From Chryseobacterium gleum (GTDB taxonomy: Bacteria; Bacteroidota; Bacteroidia; Flavobacteriales_D; Crocinitomicaceae): 7,421 bases of DNA. Below, piece by piece: positions 1 through 6,483 of the stretch. The stretch lies in NCBI GenBank assembly GCA_945877045.1, contig CAMCQW010000095.1, positions 1 through 7,421 of the forward strand, given 5' to 3'. Each line of letters begins with the position of its first letter. The stretch's first letter is position 1. The position numbers and the translations under genes are program-made. The notes below the pieces were generated by a model, which worked only from the letters and a program-made list of their open reading frames with translations, did no database searches and had not been told where the DNA came from.

Positions 1-1
1 A

Positions 2-2914
2 AGAACGGGACTAGACCCTTACATTTTTGGTGGGGTTGGGTTAACGTGGAATCAAACATACGGTGATTTAAAAAACGAATTTGGCGACTATGCTTATGAC
101 GACTTATTAAACAATGGAGAGCTAAACTCCAGTATGATTGAAAATACCCTAGATGGTATTTTTGACTCCCCCCTCGATGGAAGCAGCGACAAATTCAAGG
201 TTAATTTTATGCCAAGTCTCGGCTTTGGACTTGGTTATCAAGTTGGAAAGCGGGTCTCTATTGGAATTGAGCATAAAACAACCTTTACCCTTGATGATAA
301 CTTCGATGGCTATATTTCTACAAGTCCGCGCACTAAAAACGATCGCTATCATTACACCTCTTTTTACATTGAATTTAGATTCAGAACAAACGAAAGTACG
401 AACAGCGATGATGAAACTACAAATACCAATACATCAAACAACATTAATAACTATAATACCGCATGTCCAAAGCCAGTTATTACCGTTTCACAAAATTCTG
501 TAACTGGAATTAATAATTCCTACCTCTTAGAAGCGACGATCACAAACATTAACAACGCGAATGAAATAACAATAAGCAACCAAAATGGTGTTAACATTCC
601 TTTTAATTTAATTAATCAAAATAAAATACAAGCGAATGTATCCTTAATGCCAGGCGCAAACACATTTACAATTACCGCTCAAAACAATTGCGGCAAAGAA
701 GTAAAATCGATCACGGTGAATTATAATCCATGTATAAATCCAACGATAATCATTACCAACCCAAGTTCTAGAGACATCACTGTAACATCGCCGAGTTATG
801 TGTTTTCTGCCATCGTTCAAAACATTACAAATAGACAAGGGATTTCATTATTTGTAAATAATACAAGCATAAGTAATTTTACGTTTAATACTTCCACCGG
901 ACAAATTCAAAGTAATTTACTATTGAATGCCGGAAGCAATGCAATTCGTGTTGAAGCGCTCAATAACTGTGGTACGATTTCAGCATCTACAACTATCATC
1001 TATAATAATTGTATTGTTCCACAATTACAATTAATTAATCCATCTGCATCGGGCACTACGGTAAGCACAAGTGGCATTACGATAAAAGTTAAGGCAACAG
1101 GTTTTATGAATCGTAACGAGTTTTCCATATTACATAATGGCACTCAAATTTCGAACTTTACCATGAATAATAACATGTTGGAGATTCCATTGCAACTTTC
1201 CCTTGGTTTGAATACCATTACTATTAATGGCACAAATTTATGCGGGTCAGACGCCACCTCTTTTTCCATTACCTATCAAAATTGTGTCGCACCAATCATT
1301 TCATTGATTACGCCGGCAACTAACATCAGTTCAACAATTACGGGAGCTTACCGATGTAGAATGAAGGTGGAAAATAGTCAGCAAAACAATATTAATGTGA
1401 TGCTAAATAATCAGCAGATTACCAACTTTACATACAATGCTGCCACAAAAATACTAGAAGCAAATTTGACCTTAATTGCTGGAGCTAATACCATCGTGAT
1501 TAACGCAAGCAACCCATGTGGAACAGATGTAGAAACCGTCTATATCAATAACGAGAATTGTAAAAGTCCAACCGTAGTAATAAATGGGACAAACAATGCT
1601 ACTGTCGTAAATTCCTCCTACACTTGGACGGCACAAATTCAAAATATTGCTAACGCACAGGGGATTTCAGTAAGTCATAATGGCAATCCAATAAATTTTG
1701 ACTATTCCAATGGAGTAGTTACTTGTTTCTCGACCTTACAACTTGGCAATAATACATTTCTCGTTAGCGCTAAAAACGGATGTGGTAAAGACAGCAAGAG
1801 TTTAACTGTACAATTAATTCAATGTGAACAACCCAGCGTCTCAATAAATGGAGAGTCAGGATCAACTGTAACTTCAGCTGTTTATTTATTAAGTGCCAAT
1901 GTAATAAATATGGCTTCATCACAAGGAATTACGCTTACCTTCAACGGTTCACCGATCAATAATTTTACGTATCTAAACAACGAACTTACAGCGAACATTA
2001 ATTTAATTCCTGGAGAGAATACATTTGTATTAAGCGTTATCAATGCCTGCGGTAATGGTACAGAAACATTTGTCATCTATTATAATCAATGTGATGCACC
2101 CATCGTTAGCTTGAGTGCTGATTTGCCAAATAATTCAATAACGGAAGCTACTAGTTTAACCTTGAATGCTTCCATCACAAATTACAACAATCAAACGGTA
2201 ATTCAGGTAACAAAAAATGGCAATATATTGAGTGGATACACCAACAATAACGGACAAATATCCGGCACTATCAATTTACCATTGGGAATTACCACACTAA
2301 TTGTTACTGCCTCCAATCAATGTGGTCAAGACACAAAGACTTATGTCATTAACAGATGTAAAGCCGCAACTATAACATTGAGCATCCCGAACAATGACAA
2401 TTCAAACACCTCAACTTCAATTTCTTTCATTCAGCTTAATTTAGCAAATGTTGATAATATTAATATGGTTACTGTTACACAGAATGGTCTAATATTAACA
2501 AATTTAACACTCTCCACAACTATTTTAGGAGGGGCGGTAACCTTACAACCTGGCGCCAATACATTCCTTGTTAGTGTAAATACACCTTGCGGTTTGGTAA
2601 CGAAGACCTTTGTGATATTTTACTCCCTAGAAAATAATGGAAGCGTTATCCCGCCTAAAGAATCAGGGAATAATGGGGAAGAAAAATCTAATGAGCCAAT
2701 AACGCCAGTTAAACCAAAACCAGTAACTCCAGAGCCTGTTAAACCAAAACCTGTAACTCCGGAACCCGTTAAACCAAAACCAGTAACTCCAGAGCCTGTT
2801 AAACCAAAACCTGTAACTCCTGAACCAGTTAAGCCAAAGCCTGTAACACCAGAGCCCGTAAAACCAATAAAGCCACCTGTGCCAATCCCTAAAGAAAAAG
2901 GTGGGGGGAAATAA
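2..2914 (+). CDS. Outer-membrane beta-barrel protein with eight Ig-like repeats and a Pro-rich tail (5' partial)
   Basis: The frame is open to the left edge, so the first in-window ATG (134) is internal and the true start lies outside; 970 residues are visible. Counting from that Met as residue 1, the segment from about -43 to 84 has alternating aromatic/Gly strands (YIFGGVGLTW, LGFGLGYQVG, SIGIEH, FYIEFRFR) typical of the end of a small OmpA/OmpW-like barrel. An Asn/Thr/Asp-rich linker follows (about 85-110), then eight Ig-like repeats of 88-93 residues (111-831), each starting with Cys and carrying a G.NT......N.CG motif, resembling the glucodextranase-B-like Ig fold. The tail (859-926) is five VKPKPVTPEP decapeptides plus a Lys/Gly end. 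I see no OmpA peptidoglycan-binding domain and no type IX sorting domain. If the barrel ends in the periplasm as in OmpA, the repeats and tail would be periplasmic. Function unknown; the barrel call is moderately sure, the repeat call firm. Confidence 0.85.
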   Translation, partial: RTGLDPYIFGGVGLTWNQTYGDLKNEFGDYAYDDLLNNGELNSSMIENTLDGIFDSPLDGSSDKFKVNFMPSLGFGLGYQVGKRVSIGIEHKTTFTLDDNFDGYISTSPRTKNDRYHYTSFYIEFRFRTNESTNSDDETTNTNTSNNINNYNTACPKPVITVSQNSVTGINNSYLLEATITNINNANEITISNQNGVNIPFNLINQNKIQANVSLMPGANTFTITAQNNCGKEVKSITVNYNPCINPTIIITNPSSRDITVTSPSYVFSAIVQNITNRQGISLFVNNTSISNFTFNTSTGQIQSNLLLNAGSNAIRVEALNNCGTISASTTIIYNNCIVPQLQLINPSASGTTVSTSGITIKVKATGFMNRNEFSILHNGTQISNFTMNNNMLEIPLQLSLGLNTITINGTNLCGSDATSFSITYQNCVAPIISLITPATNISSTITGAYRCRMKVENSQQNNINVMLNNQQITNFTYNAATKILEANLTLIAGANTIVINASNPCGTDVETVYINNENCKSPTVVINGTNNATVVNSSYTWTAQIQNIANAQGISVSHNGNPINFDYSNGVVTCFSTLQLGNNTFLVSAKNGCGKDSKSLTVQLIQCEQPSVSINGESGSTVTSAVYLLSANVINMASSQGITLTFNGSPINNFTYLNNELTANINLIPGENTFVLSVINACGNGTETFVIYYNQCDAPIVSLSADLPNNSITEATSLTLNASITNYNNQTVIQVTKNGNILSGYTNNNGQISGTINLPLGITTLIVTASNQCGQDTKTYVINRCKAATITLSIPNNDNSNTSTSISFIQLNLANVDNINMVTVTQNGLILTNLTLSTTILGGAVTLQPGANTFLVSVNTPCGLVTKTFVIFYSLENNGSVIPPKESGNNGEEKSNEPITPVKPKPVTPEPVKPKPVTPEPVKPKPVTPEPVKPKPVTPEPVKPKPVTPEPVKPIKPPVPIPKEKGGGK
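464..2626 (+). repeat. Eight tandem Ig-like domain repeats (protein level)
   Basis: Repeats begin at Cys 111, 200, 293, 384, 476, 564, 653 and 742 (numbered from the Met at 134) and the last ends near residue 831. Each shows the same order: C..P.(hydrophobic strand), a T.....Y strand, '..QGI.....NG..I.NFT', a 'L..G.NT..(I/V).A.N.CG' block and a final 'T..Y.N' strand leading into the next Cys. The copies are clearly related as protein but have diverged strongly in DNA, so the array is an old duplication. The motif order fits a beta-sandwich (Ig-like or glucodextranase-B-like) fold; the precise family is an inference. Confidence 0.85.
2708..2857 (+). repeat. 30-bp coding tandem repeat, five copies (VKPKPVTPEP)
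   Basis: Five in-frame 30-bp units encode the decapeptide VKPKPVTPEP. Copies differ mainly at third codon positions (cca/cct/ccc, aaa/aag). Positions 2708-2760 and 2768-2820 are identical over 53 bases, showing a recent duplication of a 60-bp double unit. A degenerate sixth unit (VKPIKPPVP) follows. The protein segment resembles the extended Pro/Lys/Glu linker of TonB-type periplasm-spanning proteins in composition; no homology is claimed. Confidence 0.95.
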
Positions 2915-2936
2915 GCCTACTTTTTAAACAAAATCC

Positions 2937-2967
2937 TTTTCGAACTCAATGCAAATTAGTATCTTCG
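2937..2967 (+). promoter_or_regulatory. Putative Bacteroidota-type promoter of the PPIase gene
   Basis: TATCTTCG at 2960-2967 matches the Bacteroidota -7 consensus TAnnTTTG at all but one base, and a TTTTCG at 2937-2942 sits 17 bp upstream in the -33 position (consensus TTTG or TTG). Transcription would start near 2971-2974, giving a leader of about 15 bases that is A-rich (aaaaaga) with AGGA directly before the ATG. This supports separate transcription of the PPIase from the upstream barrel gene. It is judged by eye only. Confidence 0.45.
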
Positions 2968-2987
2968 CGAACTAAAAAGAATAGGAT

Positions 2988-5222
2988 ATGGCAATTATTG
3001 GGAAAATTCGTGAAAAATCTGGGCTATTAGTTGGCATAGTTGGTTTGGCCTTGTTGGCCTTTGTTTTGGGTGATTATCAAAGTATGTTTGGTAATTCTGA
3101 GGGGAAATACGGCATTGGCCTCGTTTATGGTGATAAAGTTAATGTAGATAATTATTCTAGCCTCAGCTCGCGTGTTCAGGAACAAGAACGATCTCAAGCC
3201 GAGCAAGAGCAAAAGGAATTCGGTGATGCCGAAATGGCTTCAGCAAGCAATAAAGCATGGGAATTTATGGTAGATTCGATTCTACTTCAAAAAGAATACG
3301 AGGCTTTAGGAATAAGTGTTTCGGACAAAGAATTCAATGCCTATTTATTAGCGACAGATGGTTTTCCAGTTTTACAAGATTTGGCAAAATTCTTTACTGA
3401 TTCAATTTCCGGAACTGTTACAGAACAATCTACCATTACAGGTCGTCAAAAATTACAAGAAACAATCACACAATTAAAAACAAGCAAGGAAGCTGGAGCA
3501 AAGCAGCAATGGGAGGGTACCAAAAAGTATTATACGGATAGAAGGAAACGCGAGAAATATTTTGCGCTTTTGGAACAAGGAGTTTATGTTACTAAATTAG
3601 AAGCTAAACAAGAATATCAAGCCCAAAAAGAAGTAAAGACTATTTCCTTTGTGCAACGGCTTTACAGTGAAATTAGTGATCTTGATGCCGGTATTAAAGT
3701 AAATGACAAAGAACTAAGAGCGTTTTTTGAAGCGCATAGATCAGAGGCAAAATATCAAAATTTAATCTCATCTCGAGAGGTTAAATTATTTGAAGTTGCT
3801 ATACAGCCATCAAAAAAAGATACGGCGAACTTTTCAAAGGAAATCATGAAATTAAAAGCTGATTTTTTGGCTTCAACTAATGATTCATTATTTGTGATGA
3901 AAGAAAGTGAAAACAAGGTTTATTTCGGTGATAAAAGAGGAACAGCTGTTCCAAAAGGACATGAGAAAGCGAACCGATTTATGACCTACCCACCAGATTA
4001 CGACACCATTTTCAAACTAGCTTCCATCGGCCAACTTGTTGGGCCATATTCAATGGACGACAAAATGTTTGTTTCTAAAGTTATAGGTTTCACACCATCT
4101 AAACTTAAAGCAAGGCATCTACTAATTGCTACCAATGGGTCAAAAGATCCTAAAATAATTGCAGCAAAACAGAAAACTGCAGATAGTTTATTAAAGGTGA
4201 TTAATAAAGATAATTTTACAGCGTTGGTTGCTAAGTACAGCGATGACCCAGGGTCAAAAGACAAAGGTGGCTTGTATGAAAATTTCTTAGAAGGAGAAAT
4301 GGTTGCTGAATTTGGTGGTTTTTGCGCCAATAATCCAGTTGGCAAAATTGCCGTTGTTAAAACTGATTTCGGATTTCATATTATTGAAATTATGGAAAAA
4401 GGCAATTCGAAATTTCCTGTTCTTACAACAATCGAAAAAAACTTTAAACCATCAGAAGAATCGATTACCAATAAAGACGATGAAATTAATAATTTGCTCT
4501 ATAAATTAGATCAAAAGATATCGAGAATCGAAGACCCTTCTAAAAAAATAGCCATGTTTGATACAATCGTTAGAAGAGCGAACTATTTTGTGAGGCCTAT
4601 TTTAATTGAAGACAATGATCCAAAGATTTTTGGATTAAGCAGTGAGAAAACGATTGACAAAGTTTTGGAATTAGCCTATGGAGAAGATGTTGCTGTTGGC
4701 ACGCTAATATCGTATCCAATAAAAGAAAAAGATAAGTTTATTATAGCCATAGTATCCGCAATTAAAGAGAAAGGCGAGCCACTTTATGAGCAAGTTAAGG
4801 AGCAGATGGAAAAAGAACTTATTGAAGAAAAAAAGGCAAAGCGCTTAATGAACCAAATGGCTAACACAAAAAACCTGGCTCTATTAGCGAAGAAAGGAAA
4901 TACAACTGTAGTTGATGCTCAAATAACCTTTGGGAATCCTGCTCTTGGAAATTCTGGGTATGAACCTGAAATTGTAGGGGCATTATTTTCTGTAATTAAA
5001 GATGGTCAAACGACACTTCCTTTGAAAGGGAAAATGGGGGTTTATACTATTAAGGTAATCAAAACAACTAAAGCACCTTTAACAAATACGTACAAAGTAG
5101 AACGGGATCAATTATTAAACGCTGCAAAAAGTGCACTTCAAAATGAAATTATCATTGCGCTAAAGAAAAAAGCTGAAGTAATTGATAACAGAAAGCTCTA
5201 TAATCTTCGCATTAGACTTTAA
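2988..5222 (+). CDS. ppiD: Membrane-anchored periplasmic peptidyl-prolyl cis-trans isomerase (PpiD/SurA type)
   Basis: A 744-residue foldase expected to catalyse proline cis-trans isomerisation and chaperone exported proteins in the periplasm. Residues about 12-29 form one N-terminal transmembrane anchor after a basic MAIIGKIREK segment, giving an N-in topology. A SurA_N/PpiD_N-like chaperone region covers about 43-220, including WEFMVDSILLQKEYEALGIS. The parvulin domain spans about 374-471: it starts KARHLLI with His377, continues YSDDPGSKDKGG (417-428) and EGEMVAEF, and ends FGFHIIEI with His464. These two histidines are the usual conserved parvulin pair. A second region (about 640-695, ending GKMGVYTIKVI) resembles a degenerate rotamase domain without the motif histidines. 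Length and the GGLYENF form (not GGDLGWF) fit Bacteroidota members. The ATG choice is fixed by the anchor. It lies 73 bp after the barrel gene and 47 bp from the convergent phospholipase gene. The gene symbol is by architecture; orthology to E. coli ppiD is not proven. Confidence 0.93.
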   Translation: MAIIGKIREKSGLLVGIVGLALLAFVLGDYQSMFGNSEGKYGIGLVYGDKVNVDNYSSLSSRVQEQERSQAEQEQKEFGDAEMASASNKAWEFMVDSILLQKEYEALGISVSDKEFNAYLLATDGFPVLQDLAKFFTDSISGTVTEQSTITGRQKLQETITQLKTSKEAGAKQQWEGTKKYYTDRRKREKYFALLEQGVYVTKLEAKQEYQAQKEVKTISFVQRLYSEISDLDAGIKVNDKELRAFFEAHRSEAKYQNLISSREVKLFEVAIQPSKKDTANFSKEIMKLKADFLASTNDSLFVMKESENKVYFGDKRGTAVPKGHEKANRFMTYPPDYDTIFKLASIGQLVGPYSMDDKMFVSKVIGFTPSKLKARHLLIATNGSKDPKIIAAKQKTADSLLKVINKDNFTALVAKYSDDPGSKDKGGLYENFLEGEMVAEFGGFCANNPVGKIAVVKTDFGFHIIEIMEKGNSKFPVLTTIEKNFKPSEESITNKDDEINNLLYKLDQKISRIEDPSKKIAMFDTIVRRANYFVRPILIEDNDPKIFGLSSEKTIDKVLELAYGEDVAVGTLISYPIKEKDKFIIAIVSAIKEKGEPLYEQVKEQMEKELIEEKKAKRLMNQMANTKNLALLAKKGNTTVVDAQITFGNPALGNSGYEPEIVGALFSVIKDGQTTLPLKGKMGVYTIKVIKTTKAPLTNTYKVERDQLLNAAKSALQNEIIIALKKKAEVIDNRKLYNLRIRL

Positions 5223-5269
5223 TTGCGATAAGTTTAATAAAGATTGACAACTAAGTTATTTAATTAAGA

Positions 5270-6355
5270 TTAAGGCGCCCTTAGAATAAATTCCTCGCCT
5301 AATCGAATAACAAACTTTCCAATAGTTGGGTCTGCTTTGTAATAGTCTGTTGAAATAATCTGTGCATTGGATGTTAAGGCTGCAAAAAACCTTGTGTAAT
5401 CGTTTTTTCGTGCTTCTAATGTCCCCGCATCCGACCTTGTTCTAACGATATACTGCTCTGTGAGTGCATTAATTTCATTTTCATTGTTTATAGGGTCATT
5501 CCTTAATAAGAAAATTACATTGTCATCTTCTTTTTCACCATAAACGAATAAAGGTCGCTCACCTTTATTTTTGTATAAATCAATATTGTCCCCTTCCAAA
5601 ACAAAGAATATTTTGCCCCTGCAATCATCGTATAAAGGCCAACCTTCATTGTTGATTCTTGCCCGCAATGAAGCATTTTTTTTCTTCATATCGACCGGTG
5701 TATATAATTGGTCAGGAGCAAAAATTGACTTAACAAGGCTATCCAAAAGATTAAATGTACTAGCAGTAAATTTAGTTGCTTGTTTAAAACCAAGAAAACG
5801 CAAGAAAGAGGATAAATCAGCTGGACTTGTGGCTTTAATCTCGATATTGATAAAAATGGGGCAATGCATCGGATTTCGCTCACTCCAAGATTGAAGCTCT
5901 TCTAAAGCATCTTCCAGCGTATGATAATTTGTTTCATAATCAATATCAGCGATATGCAACACTTTAAATCCAGGGGTTTGTAATCCCTCTGCATTTGATT
6001 TTTTCTTCATGCCAAAAATAAACGAATTGATTTTTCTCTTGTCAAATTTGCGCCCCTTCGAATCGTAATAGATATCGAATTCGAATCCTCGTATCATAAA
6101 ATCATTGAGTTGAGTACTTAATAATTCATGTCCATATTCCAACTGAATAGGGTTATTTTCTTCGCCAATTTTATTTTTTACTTTCGCCAGAAAGTTGAGA
6201 ACCTTAGCATCAGGTTTTTTCTTATAGCTATTGTGTGAGGCAAGAATGCGGATATCATTAAGATATAAAGCTTTCGTTTCTTGAGAAAAGGAGATAACAC
6301 TTGTAAATTTGGTTAACAAAAAAATACAAACAAAATAAATAAATACGTCTTTCAT
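5270..6355 (-). CDS. Exported Ca2+-dependent phosphoinositide-specific phospholipase C-like protein
   Basis: A 361-residue protein matching the bacterial PI-PLC-C1-type family, TIM-barrel enzymes that cleave the phosphodiester of phosphatidylinositol to diacylglycerol and an inositol (cyclic) phosphate. Start: the frame can be extended to a GTG at 6400, but the ATG at 6355 is preferred because it gives a proper signal peptide (MKDVFIYFVCIFLLTKF, cleavage near SFSQ, residue about 24). Numbered from that Met, the PLC motifs are ASHNSY (His41, Asn42), YGHELLSTQLND, RGFEFDIYYD (Glu92, Asp94), LHIADIDY (His134), WSERNP.H and FINIEIK (Glu172), then a late ISTDYY (about 335). These correspond to the two catalytic histidines and the Ca2+ ligands of PLC-delta-type enzymes. 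No lipobox Cys and no type IX sorting domain are visible, so it is probably periplasmic or released. The natural substrate is not known. It is convergent with the PPIase gene and divergent from the propeller gene. Confidence 0.88.
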   Translation of the reverse strand: MKDVFIYFVCIFLLTKFTSVISFSQETKALYLNDIRILASHNSYKKKPDAKVLNFLAKVKNKIGEENNPIQLEYGHELLSTQLNDFMIRGFEFDIYYDSKGRKFDKRKINSFIFGMKKKSNAEGLQTPGFKVLHIADIDYETNYHTLEDALEELQSWSERNPMHCPIFINIEIKATSPADLSSFLRFLGFKQATKFTASTFNLLDSLVKSIFAPDQLYTPVDMKKKNASLRARINNEGWPLYDDCRGKIFFVLEGDNIDLYKNKGERPLFVYGEKEDDNVIFLLRNDPINNENEINALTEQYIVRTRSDAGTLEARKNDYTRFFAALTSNAQIISTDYYKADPTIGKFVIRLGEEFILRAP

Positions 6356-6444
6356 AAGCACTTCATTAAAACAATCAACTAAAAAAACCCTTCTAAGCAC
6401 TCAAACCACTAATGCTCATTGTATTTAACTTTAAAATAATATCT

Positions 6445-6478
6445 AAAGTAAGGTTTTGAATAGCGAAATACTTACTTT
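6445..6478. repeat. Perfect 8-bp inverted repeat in the divergent intergenic region
   Basis: AAAGTAAG (6445-6452) and CTTACTTT (6471-6478) are exact reverse complements separated by 18 bases, with arm centres 26 bp apart. The right arm overlaps the TACTTTTG box reading toward the gene at 6484; the left arm on the minus strand reads TACTTTAG (6450 to 6443), a poorer version of the same box reading toward the phospholipase gene. It could be a dimeric operator or a pair of back-to-back -7 elements; chance in AT-rich DNA is also possible. Confidence 0.45.
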
Positions 6479-6480
6479 TG
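6473..6480 (+). promoter_or_regulatory. Putative -7 box (TACTTTTG) of the secreted propeller gene
   Basis: TACTTTTG matches the Bacteroidota -7 consensus TAnnTTTG exactly. The nearest -33 candidate, TTTTG at 6454-6458, is only 14 bp away, shorter than the usual 17-23. The box ends three bases before the ATG at 6484, so transcription from it would begin at or next to the start codon and the mRNA would be essentially leaderless. Confidence 0.4.
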
Positions 6481-6483
6481 ATT

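Noticed and set aside
153..503. 116-codon plus-strand frame overlapping the barrel gene
   Set aside because: It is an alternate frame inside a well-supported gene with no recognisable domain or start signal.
2708..2857. Regular 30-bp repeat considered as a CRISPR array
   Set aside because: The units are directly abutting with no unique spacers and encode an in-frame Pro/Lys peptide.
2915..2936. Terminator for the barrel gene after its stop
   Set aside because: There is a short TTTTT run (2921-2925) but no stem before it.
3998..4345. 115-codon minus-strand frame opposite the PPIase parvulin domain
   Set aside because: It is antisense to a conserved catalytic domain, and its sequence shows no family features.
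5205..5232. Imperfect hairpin across the PPIase stop codon (CTT-CGCA-TTA, loop GACTT, TAA-T-TGCG-AT-AAG) followed by TTTAAT, as a possible terminator
   Set aside because: The stem is AT-rich, broken by bulges on one side, overlaps the coding end and lacks a real T-tract; too weak to call in either direction.
5223..5269. Convergent 47-bp gap searched for a shared bidirectional terminator
   Set aside because: Only a short TTAATTAA palindrome and scattered A/T runs are visible, with no GC-containing stem.
5571..5894. 107-codon plus-strand frame opposite the phospholipase gene
   Set aside because: It is antisense to conserved PLC motifs and has no supporting signals.
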